From an uncultured Aquimarina sp. (GTDB lineage: Bacteria; Bacteroidota; Bacteroidia; Flavobacteriales; Flavobacteriaceae), in contig CANNCQ010000014.1 in the NCBI GenBank assembly GCA_947503135.1, positions 1 through 60,868 on the forward strand: a DNA stretch of 60,868 nucleotides, in the 5' to 3' direction. Positions 13,801 to 21,321 of the stretch are shown here, piece after piece. How positions within the stretch are numbered: position 1 is the stretch's first letter; every line of letters starts with the position of its first letter. The notes under the pieces are model-generated. The model saw nothing but the letters and a program-made list of their open reading frames with translations. It had not been told where the DNA came from and made no database searches. The position numbers and the translations under genes are program-made.

Positions 13801-14707
13801 CCTTATCCATGTCTTCTTTATGAAGTAAGATTGTTTTAGAACCTGATTCTAAAATTTCTTCTATGTGATCTTTATCTAATTCCGTATCGCGATCTAATAC
13901 AATCTCGTTACGTTCAATTGAAACAACTTCACCAGTATCTTCATCAACGAAATCTTCATGCCATGTATTTAATACACGAGCAGCTAATTTTCGTCCTAAT
14001 ATTTTCTTTAATCCTGACTTAGAAACCTTAACCTCTTCTGCAAGGTCAAATATTTCTAAAATATCTTTATCACGCTCAAAACCGATAGCACGGAAAAGCG
14101 TAGTAACAGGTAATTTCTTTTTACGATCAATATAAGCGTACATTACACTATTGATATCCGTAGCAAATTCAATCCAAGATCCTTTAAACGGAATTACACG
14201 TGCAGAGTACAATTTAGTACCATTTGCATGAAACGACTGTCCAAAGAAAACCCCTGGTGAACGGTGTAATTGAGAAACTACAACACGTTCAGCTCCATTA
14301 ATACAAAATGTACCACTTGGAGTCATATATGGAATTGTACCTAAATACACGTCTTGAACGATAGTTTCAAAATCTTCGTGTTCTTCGTCGGTACAATATA
14401 GTTTTAAACGAGCTTTTAAAGGCACACTATACGTTAATCCTCTTTCGATACATTCTTGTAAATCGTAACGTGGTGGATCTACGAAGTAATCTAAAAATTC
14501 AAGAACGAATTGATTACGTGTGTCTGTGATTGGAAAGTTTTCCATGAAGGTGTTATATAAACCTTCATTCCCTCTTTCTTCTGATTTCGTTTCCAATTGA
14601 AAGAAATCTTGAAAAGACTTTATTTGAATATCCAGTAAATCTGGATAAGCAGGGATATTCTTAATCGAAGAAAAATTCAATCTTGCAGTTTGCGTTGCTG
14701 ACATCAA
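10892..14707 (-). CDS. rpoB: DNA-directed RNA polymerase subunit beta
   Basis: The 1271-residue beta subunit forms the catalytic core with beta'. The rifampicin-binding cluster reads [19 protein letters not shown] followed by SALGPGG. The positions usually mutated in resistance (equivalents of E. coli Q513, D516, H526 and S531) are wild type, so no target-site resistance is visible. The C-terminal clamp region ([24 protein letters not shown]) is complete. Two consecutive Met codons begin the protein (14707 or 14704). It follows rplL after a 221-base gap that contains a strong hairpin. Confidence 0.99.
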   Translation of the reverse strand: MMSATQTARLNFSSIKNIPAYPDLLDIQIKSFQDFFQLETKSEERGNEGLYNTFMENFPITDTRNQFVLEFLDYFVDPPRYDLQECIERGLTYSVPLKARLKLYCTDEEHEDFETIVQDVYLGTIPYMTPSGTFCINGAERVVVSQLHRSPGVFFGQSFHANGTKLYSARVIPFKGSWIEFATDINSVMYAYIDRKKKLPVTTLFRAIGFERDKDILEIFDLAEEVKVSKSGLKKILGRKLAARVLNTWHEDFVDEDTGEVVSIERNEIVLDRDTELDKDHIEEILESGSKTILLHKEDMDKGDYAIIHNTLQKDPTNSEKEAVEHIYRQLRNAEPPDEETARGIIDKLFFSDQRYNLGEVGRYRMNKKLGLDIEMDKQVLTKLDILTIVKYLIELINSKAEIDDIDHLSNRRVRTVGEQLSQQFGVGLARMARTIRERMNVRDNEVFTPIDLINAKTLSSVINSFFGTNQLSQFMDQTNPLAEITHKRRLSALGPGGLSRERAGFEVRDVHYTHYGRLCPIETPEGPNIGLISSLSVYAKVNSMGFIETPYRKVENGKVDLESIPTYLSAEEEEGMKIAQANIPLAEDGTITSEKVIAREEGDFPVEDPANINYTDVAPNQISSISASLIPFLEHDDANRALMGSNMMRQAVPLLRVDSPIVGTGLERQVASDSRVLINAEGDGVVEYVDANKITIKYDRTDEDRLVSFESDSKSYNLIKFRKTNQGTSINLKPIVKEGDRVSKGEVLCQGYATEAGELALGRNMKVAFMPWKGYNFEDAIVISEKVVREDIFTSVHIDEYSLEVRDTKLGNEELTNDIPNVSEEATKDLDENGMIRIGAEVKPGDILIGKITPKGESDPTPEEKLLRAIFGDKAGDVKDASLKASPSLHGVVIDKKLFSRAVKDKRKRVQDKEDIANLEAKYETKFEALKDTLIEKLFSIIGGKTSQGVSNDLGEEVLPKGKKYTLKMLNSIDDFSHLTKGTWTTDSEMNKMVADLLHNYKIKENDLQGNLRREKFTISVGDELPAGILKLAKIYVAKKRKLKVGDKMAGRHGNKGIVARIVRQEDMPFLEDGTPVDIVLNPLGVPSRMNIGQIYETVLGWAGQNLGQKYATPIFDGASLDQINELTDKAGVPRFGHTHLYDGGTGQRFDQAATVGVIYMLKLGHMVDDKMHARSIGPYSLITQQPLGGKAQFGGQRFGEMEVWALEAYGASSTLREILTVKSDDVIGRAKTYESIVKGETMPEPGIPESFNVLMHELKGLGLDIRLEN

Positions 14708-14869
14708 TGGATAGAATTAAATTATCAATAAGAGTTGTTCCACACCGAAACAACTAAAATAAAAATCGCTATATGCAATTTAAAATGTGAGGCAAATACC
14801 TCTTAATATTCATGAACAAAGTGTAAATAAAAATAAATTCAAAACACTTAGTTTTTATATACACAAAAT

Positions 14870-14906
14870 GGTTTAGACCATAAAGATAAATCTTTAGGTC
14901 TAAACC
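14870..14906 (-). promoter_or_regulatory. long hairpin in the rplL-rpoB spacer
   Basis: Arms GGTTTAGACC (14870-14879) and GGTCTAAACC (14897-14906) enclose a second stem, AAAGAT/ATCTTT, giving about 16 paired bases. On the transcribed strand it is not followed by a clean U-run, so it looks more like an attenuator or RNA-processing site than a full terminator. The E. coli rplL-rpoB spacer also holds an attenuator and an RNase III site, a known analogy but not proven homology. Confidence 0.7.
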
Positions 14907-14928
14907 GTTGTATTTTGTATCAGTAAGC

Positions 14929-15306
14929 TTACTTAAGCTCTACTTCAGCACCAGCTTCTTCTAATTGAGCTTTTAATGCTTCAGCTTCATCTTTAGAAAT
15001 ACCTTCTTTGATTGCACTTGGCGCATCATCAACTAAACCTTTAGCCTCTTTAAGTCCTTGTCCAGTTAATTCCTTAACTAATTTAACAACTGCTAATTTA
15101 GATCCACCTGCTGCCTTTAAAATTACATCAAATTCAGTTTTTTCATCAGCTGCATCACCACCTGCTGCACCACCACCTGCTGCTACAGCTACTGCTGCTG
15201 CTGCTGGCTCAATACCATATTCCTCTTTAAGAATATCAGCTAATTCATTTACTTCCTTAACTGTTAAGTTTACTAATTGTTCTGCGAAATCTTTTAAATC
15301 TGCCAT
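14929..15306 (-). CDS. rplL: 50S ribosomal protein L7/L12
   Basis: This 125-residue stalk protein recruits translational GTPases. It shows the N-terminal dimerisation segment, an Ala/Gly-rich hinge ([18 protein letters not shown]) and the C-terminal factor-binding domain ([18 protein letters not shown] to the end). It is 58 bases downstream of rplJ on the same strand, the universal rplJL pair. The hinge makes the antisense strand look open, which is not a gene. Confidence 0.98.
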   Translation of the reverse strand: MADLKDFAEQLVNLTVKEVNELADILKEEYGIEPAAAAVAVAAGGGAAGGDAADEKTEFDVILKAAGGSKLAVVKLVKELTGQGLKEAKGLVDDAPSAIKEGISKDEAEALKAQLEEAGAEVELK

Positions 15307-15364
15307 TTTACTACCGTTTTAAATTTTAATATAAATAATTACTTGTGTGTGCTAATTTGCTTGT

Positions 15365-15880
15365 CTATTTTTCAGACAATGTCTTAAGGATACCCGCAAT
15401 TGTCCCTCCACTTGATTTAAGCGCAGAAATAACATTCTTAGCAGGTGATTGAAGTAATCCAACAATTTCTCCAATAACCTCTTCCTTAGACTTAATATTA
15501 ACTAAAGTATCTAAAGTATCATCACCAACAAAAACAGCTTCTTCAACGAAGGCTCCTTTTAATACTGGCTTATCTGATTTCTTACGAAATTCTTTAATCA
15601 ACTTTGCTGGCGCATTACCTGCCTCAGCAAACATAATTGATGTATTCCCTTTCAAAGTTGAAGGCAATTCACCAAAATCCTTATCAGACTTCTCCATTGC
15701 TTTAGCAAGCAATGTATTTTTAACTACTGCTATGGAAACGTTTGACTTAAAACATGCTCTACGCAAGTTTGAAGTAACACCCGCATCCAAACCAGATATA
15801 TCTGCAAGATATATCGTATTATTTTCTGCTAATTGAGCAGTTAAGTCCTCAATAACTAATGATTTTTCTTCTCTTGTCAT
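15365..15880 (-). CDS. rplJ: 50S ribosomal protein L10
   Basis: The 171-residue L10 anchors the L7/L12 dimers to the ribosome. The N-terminal rRNA-binding domain (TREEKSLVIEDLTAQLAENN, LRRACFKSNVSIAVVKNTLL) is followed by the C-terminal helix that binds L7/L12. It starts only 11 bases after rplA; there is no room for an L10 autoregulatory leader of the E. coli type directly upstream. Confidence 0.98.
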   Translation of the reverse strand: MTREEKSLVIEDLTAQLAENNTIYLADISGLDAGVTSNLRRACFKSNVSIAVVKNTLLAKAMEKSDKDFGELPSTLKGNTSIMFAEAGNAPAKLIKEFRKKSDKPVLKGAFVEEAVFVGDDTLDTLVNIKSKEEVIGEIVGLLQSPAKNVISALKSSGGTIAGILKTLSEK

Positions 15881-15891
15881 AACTGTTTATC

Positions 15892-16590
15892 TTAATTAGT
15901 TGCAAAAGACTTACTATCAACTTGTATCCCAGGACTCATTGTACTAGAAACAAATATTGATTTTATATACACTCCTTTTGCTGCTTGAGGCTTCAATTTT
16001 ACTATAGTACTCAACAACTCACTCATGTTACCTTCCAACTTATCTGCAGTAAAAGAAGATTTACCAACAGCAGCATGAATAATCCCAGTTTTATCAACTT
16101 TGAAGTCAATTTTACCAGACTTAACATCAGATACCGCTTTAGCTATATCCATTGTTACTGTACCAGTTTTTGGATTAGGCATTAAACCACGAGGACCTAA
16201 AACACGTCCTAAAGGACCTAATTTACCCATAACAGCAGGCATAGTGATGATAACATCAACATCAGTCCACCCACCTTTAATTTTAGCTAAATACTCATCT
16301 AACCCAACAAAATCCGCACCAGCTTCTTTAGCTTCTGCTTCTTTATCTGGAGTTACTAATGCTAAAACTTTAACATCTTTACCAGTACCGTGTGGTAATG
16401 TAACCACTCCACGAACCATTTGGTTCGCTTTACGAGGATCTACATTTAACCTAACAGCTAAATCTACTGAAGCATCAAAATTTACCGTAGTAACTTCCTT
16501 TACTAGAGCTGCAGCTTCAGACAAAGTATATGCCTTATTACCATCAACTTTAGCAGCTGTCTCTTTTTGTTTTTTTGTTAATTTTGCCAT
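15892..16590 (-). CDS. rplA: 50S ribosomal protein L1
   Basis: The 232-residue L1 binds 23S rRNA at the L1 stalk and often represses its own operon. The family block [19 protein letters not shown] and the C-terminal [16 protein letters not shown] are clear. It lies 14 bases after rplK, in the conserved order rplK-rplA-rplJ-rplL. Confidence 0.98.
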   Translation of the reverse strand: MAKLTKKQKETAAKVDGNKAYTLSEAAALVKEVTTVNFDASVDLAVRLNVDPRKANQMVRGVVTLPHGTGKDVKVLALVTPDKEAEAKEAGADFVGLDEYLAKIKGGWTDVDVIITMPAVMGKLGPLGRVLGPRGLMPNPKTGTVTMDIAKAVSDVKSGKIDFKVDKTGIIHAAVGKSSFTADKLEGNMSELLSTIVKLKPQAAKGVYIKSIFVSSTMSPGIQVDSKSFATN

Positions 16591-16604
16591 AATATCTTCC
16601 TAAA

Positions 16605-17042
16605 TTAAAATGGCGCATCGCCTTTAACAGTTACACCCATAGAACGAGCTGTACCAGCCATCATTTTAGTTGCCGACTCAATAGTAAATGCATTTAAATC
16701 TACCATTTTATCTTCAGCAATTGTCTTTAACTGATCCCAAGTAACAGATGCTACTTTTTTTCTATTTGGCTCACCTGAACCTTTTTTCACTTTAGCTGCT
16801 TCCAAAATTTGAACTGCTGCTGGAGGAGTTTTGATTACAAAGTCAAATGACTTGTCAACATACACTGTAATTGCTACAGGTAATACTTTACCAGCTTTAT
16901 CCTGAGTCCTACCATTGAATTGCTTACAAAATTCCATGATATTAACCCCAGCAGCACCTAAAGCAGGTCCTACAGGTGGAGACGGATTTGCTGCCCCACC
17001 ACGTACTTGCAGCTTTACAACTTTACTTACTTCTTTTGCCAT
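16605..17042 (-). CDS. rplK: 50S ribosomal protein L11
   Basis: The 145-residue L11 sits at the GTPase-associated centre and is needed for RelA-dependent stringent signalling. The N-terminal domain with the proline-rich [19 protein letters not shown] block and the C-terminal rRNA-binding domain (AGTARSMGV) are complete. It is co-transcribed with nusG, 66 bases upstream. Confidence 0.98.
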   Translation of the reverse strand: MAKEVSKVVKLQVRGGAANPSPPVGPALGAAGVNIMEFCKQFNGRTQDKAGKVLPVAITVYVDKSFDFVIKTPPAAVQILEAAKVKKGSGEPNRKKVASVTWDQLKTIAEDKMVDLNAFTIESATKMMAGTARSMGVTVKGDAPF

Positions 17043-17108
17043 TTCTCAAAAATTACTGAATTACTCTTTAGCGGAAGCATCAAAAAAGTAATTCAAAATA
17101 TATAAATA

Positions 17109-17660
17109 TTAAATTTTTTCTACTTGCATATAACTCAACTCCAATGGCGTCTTTCTTCCGAAAATCTTAACCATCACTTCAAGCTTACGCTTTTCCTCAT
17201 TAACCTTCTCAACAACTCCATTAAAACCATTAAAAGGACCATCGACAACCTTAACAGTTTCACCAACAGTAAATGGTATAGCTACATTATCAACTGTTAC
17301 AGTCAACTCATCAACCTTACCAAGCATTCTATTAACTTCTGCTTTTCTCAAAGGTACAGGGTCACCCCCTTTAACTTCTCCTAAAAAACCAATTACACCA
17401 TTTATAGATCGAATAGTATGCGGTACTTCTCCCGAAAGATTAGCCTCAACCATTATGTAACCCGGAAAATAAACTTTTTCTTTATTTATCTTCTTCCCAT
17501 TACGAACTTGAACTACCTTTTCAGTAGGAACTAAAACCTGCTCTACATAATCCCCCAACCCTTGTTGAGCAATTTCTCTCTCTATATAGTCTTTAACCTT
17601 GTTTTCTTGACCACTAACAGCACGTACAACGTACCATTTTTTTACATTAGAATCAGCCAT
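17109..17660 (-). CDS. nusG: transcription termination/antitermination factor NusG
   Basis: This 183-residue elongation factor has an N-terminal NGN domain (KWYVVRAVSGQENKVKDYI, VYFPGYIMVEA) and a C-terminal KOW domain (GETVKVVDGPFNGFNGVVE). It links RNA polymerase with Rho or ribosomal S10. Its position between secE and rplK is the bacterial standard. There is no inserted domain of the LoaP or UpxY type, so this is the housekeeping copy. Confidence 0.98.
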   Translation of the reverse strand: MADSNVKKWYVVRAVSGQENKVKDYIEREIAQQGLGDYVEQVLVPTEKVVQVRNGKKINKEKVYFPGYIMVEANLSGEVPHTIRSINGVIGFLGEVKGGDPVPLRKAEVNRMLGKVDELTVTVDNVAIPFTVGETVKVVDGPFNGFNGVVEKVNEEKRKLEVMVKIFGRKTPLELSYMQVEKI

Positions 17661-17670
17661 AGTCCTTTAC

Positions 17671-17868
17671 TTACCTTTTAACTAATTCAAAATACCTACT
17701 AACTACACCACTAAACACATAATCCACCCCCCAAATAGCTAAAGAAAATAGAACCGTAAAAACAACCACTACAATTGTCAAACGCTGTGCTTCTGACCTA
17801 GGAGTCCATGAAACATTATTCTTCAACTCTCCGAAAGACTCTTTTATATAATTTGCTAATGCAGCCAT
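17671..17868 (-). CDS. secE: preprotein translocase subunit SecE
   Basis: This small SecYEG component has one C-terminal membrane helix (VVVVFTVLFSLAIWGVDYVF) after the amphipathic KESFGELKNNVSW segment. I place the start at the Met of MAALANYIKESF (17868; 65 residues). An earlier ATG at 17886 would run into the 3' end of tRNA-Trp and is unlikely. The gene begins 16 bases after the tRNA and 11 bases before nusG. Confidence 0.95.
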   Translation of the reverse strand: MAALANYIKESFGELKNNVSWTPRSEAQRLTIVVVVFTVLFSLAIWGVDYVFSGVVSRYFELVKR

Positions 17869-17883
17869 TAAATTTAGTTTTTG

Positions 17884-17956
17884 CACGGGATGCGAGACTC
17901 GAACTCACGACACCTGGTTTTGGAGACCAGTGCTCTACCAACTGAGCTAATCCCGT
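17884..17956 (-). tRNA. trnW: tRNA-Trp (CCA)
   Basis: A complete cloverleaf of 73 bases has acceptor arms ACGGGAT and ATCCCGT, a D-loop AGCTCAGTTGGTAGAGC, anticodon CCA in loop CTCCAAA, and a T-arm with GTTCGAGTC. The 3' CCA is not encoded. It is the first element of the secE-nusG-ribosomal protein-rpoBC transcript. Confidence 0.97.
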
Positions 17957-17996
17957 ATTATTTTACATTCTCAATATAGTATCTAAATTGAGTTTG

Positions 17997-18028
17997 CAAA
18001 AGTATGAAAAAAGATTCAAAAAAAACAA
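17997..18028 (-). promoter_or_regulatory. promoter of the tRNA-Trp/secE-rpoC operon
   Basis: On the minus strand TACTTTTG (17997-18004) matches the Bacteroidetes -7 consensus TAnnTTTG exactly, and a TTG lies 21 bases upstream (18026-18028). The -33 element is inside the terminator that ends tuf, so the two transcripts abut. Start of transcription should fall about 40 bases before the tRNA. Confidence 0.65.
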
Positions 18029-18058
18029 GGTATTTTGAAAAAATCAAAACACCTTGTT
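18019..18058 (-). terminator. terminator of the tuf operon
   Basis: Downstream of tuf the minus strand forms AACAAGGTGTTTTGA paired with TCAAAATACCTTGTT (one G-U or mismatch) around a T-rich loop, followed by a run of Ts. It separates tuf from the tRNA-Trp/secE transcript. Confidence 0.85.
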
Positions 18059-18081
18059 AAATTATTTATCTCAAACACAAA

Positions 18082-19269
18082 TTACTCAATAATTTCAGTA
18101 ACCTGTCCAGCCCCTACTGTTCTACCACCTTCACGGATAGCAAAACGAAGACCTACATTCATTGCAATTGTATTGATCAACTCAACAGTAATAGTTAAGT
18201 TATCTCCAGGCATAACCATCTCAACTCCATCAGGTAATGCAATGTTCCCTGTTACATCAGTTGTACGTACATAAAACTGAGGGCGATAGTTATTATGGAA
18301 TGGAGTGTGACGTCCACCTTCTTCTTTTTTAAGGATATAAACCTCTGCCTTAAATTTACTGTGCGGAGTTACAGATCCTGGCTTAGTAATTACCATACCA
18401 CGAGAAATCTGAGACTTTTCAATACCTCTTAATAAGATACCTGCATTATCACCAGCCTCACCTCTATCAAGGATCTGACGGAACATTTCAATACCCGTAA
18501 TAGTAGAAGTTAATTTTTCAGCACCCATACCAATAATCTCAACAGGATCACCAGTGTTAGCAATACCAGTTTCAATACGACCAGTTGCTACAGTACCACG
18601 ACCTGTAATTGAAAATACATCTTCAATAGGCATTAAGAAATCTTTATCAACCTCTCTTAAAGGCTCTTCAATATAAGCATCAACCTGCGCCATTAATTCC
18701 AACACAGTATCAACCCATTTTTGCTCACCGTTTAAAGCTCCAAGTGCAGATCCAGCAACCACAGGTGCATTATCACCATCATAGTCATAAAAAGACAACA
18801 AGTCTCTTACTTCCATATCTACCAATTCCAACAACTCTTCATCATCCACCATGTCAACTTTATTCAAGAAAACAACGATACGAGGAATACCTACCTGACG
18901 ACCAAGTAAGATATGCTCACGTGTCTGAGGCATAGGCCCATCAGTTGCAGCAACCACAAGGATAGCTCCATCCATTTGAGCAGCACCAGTAACCATGTTC
19001 TTCACATAATCGGCGTGACCTGGACAGTCAACATGTGCATAGTGACGGTTAGCTGTTTGATATTCAACGTGAGATGTATTAATTGTAATACCTCTTTCTT
19101 TTTCTTCTGGTGCATTATCGATAGTATCGAAATCTCTTGCCTCAGAAAGACCCGCATCAGCTAATACTTTAGTAATAGCAGCAGTTAAAGTAGTTTTACC
19201 ATGATCTACGTGTCCAATTGTACCAATATTTAAGTGCGGTTTTGAACGATCAAAAGTTCCCTTTGCCAT
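18082..19269 (-). CDS. tuf: elongation factor Tu
   Basis: The 395-residue EF-Tu delivers aminoacyl-tRNA to the ribosome. GTP-binding motifs are GHVDHGKT (residues 19-26), DCPGH and NKVD; the effector region ([12 protein letters not shown]) and C-terminal barrel domains ([16 protein letters not shown]) are complete. It follows four tRNA genes on the same strand, as in the proteobacterial tufB operon. Only one tuf copy lies in the window. Confidence 0.99.
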   Translation of the reverse strand: MAKGTFDRSKPHLNIGTIGHVDHGKTTLTAAITKVLADAGLSEARDFDTIDNAPEEKERGITINTSHVEYQTANRHYAHVDCPGHADYVKNMVTGAAQMDGAILVVAATDGPMPQTREHILLGRQVGIPRIVVFLNKVDMVDDEELLELVDMEVRDLLSFYDYDGDNAPVVAGSALGALNGEQKWVDTVLELMAQVDAYIEEPLREVDKDFLMPIEDVFSITGRGTVATGRIETGIANTGDPVEIIGMGAEKLTSTITGIEMFRQILDRGEAGDNAGILLRGIEKSQISRGMVITKPGSVTPHSKFKAEVYILKKEEGGRHTPFHNNYRPQFYVRTTDVTGNIALPDGVEMVMPGDNLTITVELINTIAMNVGLRFAIREGGRTVGAGQVTEIIE

Positions 19270-19332
19270 AATGAGTGTTATTTAATTCTAAATTATATAA
19301 ATAAAAAAATTTATTTCCTTGTTTTGCAATTG

Positions 19333-19404
19333 AGCCAATGACGAGAATTGAACTCGTGACCTCTTCCTTACCAAGGAAACGCTCTACCACTGAGCTACAC
19401 CGGC
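19333..19404 (-). tRNA. trnT: tRNA-Thr (GGT)
   Basis: The cloverleaf of 72 bases has anticodon GGT in loop TTGGTAA with stem TTTCC/GGAAG, acceptor GCCGGTG/CATTGGC with two G-U pairs, and T-loop GTTCAATTC. No CCA is encoded. It lies 63 bases before tuf and is equivalent in place and anticodon to E. coli thrT. Confidence 0.96.
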
Positions 19405-19470
19405 CTAAGCGGCTGTAAACTTCCGTTTACATAAATATAGAACCATGCTATGCACAGTTCTATATCTTTG

Positions 19471-19543
19471 AGCGAGAGACCGGGTTCGAACCGGCGACAT
19501 TCAGCTTGGAAGGCTGACGCTCTACCAACTGAGCTACTCTCGC
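19471..19543 (-). tRNA. trnG: tRNA-Gly (TCC)
   Basis: The cloverleaf of 73 bases has acceptor GCGAGAG/CTCTCGC, anticodon TCC in loop CTTCCAA, and T-arm GCCGGTTCGAACCCGGT. It is the third tRNA of the tuf operon in transcription order, equivalent to E. coli glyT. Confidence 0.96.
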
Positions 19544-19607
19544 ATTCTGGTTTGCAAAGAAACCAATTTATTTCATTTTAAACTAATAAAAAATTAGTTT
19601 TTTTTGG

Positions 19608-19692
19608 TGGTGGGGAGAGCAGGATTCGAACCTGCGAAGTTAAAAACAACGGAGTTACAGTCCGTCCTCGTTGGCCGCTTGAGTATCTCCCC
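19608..19692 (-). tRNA. trnY: tRNA-Tyr (GTA), CCA encoded
   Basis: A class II tRNA with a long variable arm has acceptor GGGGAGA/TCTCCCC, anticodon GTA in loop CTGTAAC, and T-arm GCAGGTTCGAATCCTGC. Unlike its neighbours, CCA follows the discriminator A in the genome (19608-19610). It is the second tRNA of the operon, equivalent to E. coli tyrU. Confidence 0.96.
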
Positions 19693-19794
19693 AATTAAGC
19701 TACAAAGAATATTAAAAAACCTAGAAGATCAAACAATTCTCTATAACAAAATTTCAAAATTTCAAAAAAGGCTACACACCTTAAACTTTAAAAG

Positions 19795-19868
19795 AGCCGA
19801 TGGAGGGACTCGAACCCACGACCTGCTGATTACAAATCAGCTGCTCTAGCCAGCTGAGCTACATCGGC
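19795..19868 (-). tRNA. trnT: tRNA-Thr (TGT)
   Basis: The cloverleaf of 74 bases has acceptor GCCGATG/CATCGGC, anticodon TGT in loop TTTGTAA, stem GCTGA/TCAGC, and T-arm GTGGGTTCGAGTCCC. It is the first tRNA of the tuf operon, equivalent to E. coli thrU. Confidence 0.96.
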
Positions 19869-19887
19869 TTTTAACATTGTTTTTGTT

Positions 19888-19917
19888 AAAAAAACAACCC
19901 GTCATCGCTAACGGGTT
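19888..19917 (-). terminator. terminator-like hairpin at the start of the tRNA-tuf transcript
   Basis: The minus strand reads AACCCGT, an 8-base loop, ACGGGTT, then G and seven Ts: a canonical intrinsic terminator. It lies after hpf and just after the -7 element of the tRNA-tuf promoter. It probably stops readthrough from xerC-hpf, but may also attenuate the tRNA-tuf transcript. Confidence 0.75.
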
Positions 19918-19918
19918 G

Positions 19919-19948
19919 CAAATATAAGACGTTTTAACGTTACCGCAA
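19919..19948 (-). promoter_or_regulatory. promoter of the tRNA-tuf operon
   Basis: TTG at 19946-19948, a 19-base spacer and TATATTTG at 19919-19926 form an exact Bacteroidetes sigma-A type promoter on the minus strand. The transcript would begin close to 19916, about 48 bases before tRNA-Thr(TGT). Confidence 0.8.
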
Positions 19949-19977
19949 AACTTTTTTTAATTTTTTTTTAGTTTTTT

Positions 19978-20283
19978 TTAGGCTACTCGCATTTTCTGCT
20001 TAGTCTTTAGTTTCATTAATTGCCTATCCAAACTACTAACACACTGATCTACACCTTCTTCAAATGTTTTACATGTTTTTTTGGCTACAAATTCATTCCC
20101 AGGAACATTTAATAATATTTCTGTAATTTTATTTTCTTTGTCTTTAGTGTTTAGAACTTTCATGAAAACATCAGCTGATATAACCTTGTTGTGATGACCT
20201 TCAAGCTTATTTAATTTCTGTTCTACAAATTCAACTAATTTTTGATCTATATTAAAATTTACTGATTGAACGTTTACTTTCAT
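19978..20283 (-). CDS. hpf: ribosome hibernation-promoting factor, short form
   Basis: This 101-residue protein belongs to the HPF/RaiA family. It has the beta-alpha-beta-beta-beta-alpha core (MKVNVQSVNFNIDQKLVEFVEQKLNKL, GNEFVAKKTCKTFEEGVDQCVSSLDRQL, each read in parts) and a basic C-terminus (KLKTKQKMRVA). These proteins bind the decoding centre of idle ribosomes. There is no long C-terminal dimerisation domain. It follows the recombinase gene by 33 bases and may be co-transcribed with it. Confidence 0.92.
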   Translation of the reverse strand: MKVNVQSVNFNIDQKLVEFVEQKLNKLEGHHNKVISADVFMKVLNTKDKENKITEILLNVPGNEFVAKKTCKTFEEGVDQCVSSLDRQLMKLKTKQKMRVA

Positions 20284-20316
20284 ATATGTTTATTTTTAAG
20301 TTAAAAATTTATTATC

Positions 20317-21237
20317 CTAATTTATACTACGAGGGTGAGCACTTTTATATACATTAACCAATTGTGAAATATCATTATGAGTATATATTTGTGTTGCCGC
20401 TAAACTTGAATGTCCTAATAACTCTTTTACCGCATTTATATCTGCTCCATTTTTTAATAAATGAGTCGCAAAAGAATGGCGTAAAATATGTGGACTTTTC
20501 TTTAGTTTAATAGATACCTTACTAAAATAGGAATTAATTAACCTAAATACAAAGGTTTCGTAAATTTTAGCTCCTTTATTTGTTAAAAACAAAGGAGCAT
20601 GATTCTCAAGCCCATACTCTTGGTCATATATATCTAAATATCTTTTTATCAAAGAATTAGAACTAATCAATAAGGGCAATATTCTTTCTTTATTTCTTTT
20701 ACCTATAACCTTTATTGTTTTAGCCTCTGTATCTATACTCGATATTTTCAAACTTATAAGCTCCGACCTTCTTATACCTGTAGTATAAAACAACTCTATT
20801 ATTAATCGATCTCTCAATGCCGAAAATTCATATAGGCCCTTATCAAATAAATTAAGCACCTCTTTCATTTCGCTTTCTGAAAAAGGCAATTGCACTTTTT
20901 TCTCAACTTTTAAAGATTTATGTTTTGATAATGGATTGCTCTCTACTAATTCTATTTTCTGAAGAAAAGTGAAAAACGATTTCAAGGAAGAAATTTTCCT
21001 ATTTACAGACCTATTCGAAATCCCTGATTCAACTAAATCAACAATCCACCCTCTTAAATCTTCATATTGGACTACTTGCCAATTAAGTTTTTCGTCAATG
21101 TTTGCTGTATAATATGCCGCAAATTCATCTATATCTTTTAAATAAGCATTAATTGTAAGCTTCGAATAGTTTCGTTCAATTAATAAATAGTCTTTGAATT
21201 TAAGTGTATACATTGTAGCTTCTTCAGAATGGATCAT
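20317..21237 (-). CDS. xerC: XerC-type tyrosine recombinase
   Basis: The 306-residue integrase-family protein has the N-terminal SAM-like core-binding domain (FKDYLLIERNYSKLTINAYL) and the full catalytic set: Arg156 in TGIRRSEL, Lys180 in VIGKRNKE, His250 and Arg253 in HILRHSFATHL, His276 in LLGHSS and the Tyr285 nucleophile in IYTH. Length and conservation fit chromosome-dimer resolution rather than a mobile-element integrase, and no attachment site or phage gene is near. A second Met (MYTLKFKDY, 21213) is a credible alternative start. It lies upstream of hpf, as I recall in other Flavobacteriia. Confidence 0.9.
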   Translation of the reverse strand: MIHSEEATMYTLKFKDYLLIERNYSKLTINAYLKDIDEFAAYYTANIDEKLNWQVVQYEDLRGWIVDLVESGISNRSVNRKISSLKSFFTFLQKIELVESNPLSKHKSLKVEKKVQLPFSESEMKEVLNLFDKGLYEFSALRDRLIIELFYTTGIRRSELISLKISSIDTEAKTIKVIGKRNKERILPLLISSNSLIKRYLDIYDQEYGLENHAPLFLTNKGAKIYETFVFRLINSYFSKVSIKLKKSPHILRHSFATHLLKNGADINAVKELLGHSSLAATQIYTHNDISQLVNVYKSAHPRSIN

Positions 21238-21295
21238 ACTTTTTATTAAATTAATACTAGAAACAATAATGCTGAAAGTTACAGTGAAAAAACTA

Positions 21296-21303
21296 TATAT
21301 TTG
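21296..21303 (+). promoter_or_regulatory. -7 element before the BatA-like gene
   Basis: TATATTTG matches TAnnTTTG exactly, 18 bases before the ATG at 21322. No good -33 TTG is seen at the usual spacing, so the call rests on one element. Confidence 0.45.
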
Positions 21304-21321
21304 ATATTAAACAAATGAGTA

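Noticed and set aside
15008..15322. Open frame antisense to rplL
   Set aside because: It mirrors the Ala/Gly-rich hinge of L7/L12; its residues follow the codon bias of the sense gene and no family is recognisable.
16100..16603. Long open frame antisense to rplA
   Set aside because: It fully overlaps a clear ribosomal protein gene and has no start context or recognisable domain.
17869..17886. Earlier ATG for secE
   Set aside because: It would overlap the tRNA-Trp acceptor end and adds residues not seen in SecE proteins.
20317..21237. Tyrosine recombinase as the mark of an integrated element
   Set aside because: It looks like a housekeeping XerC, with no phage genes, attachment repeats or change of base composition around it, although tRNA genes are near.
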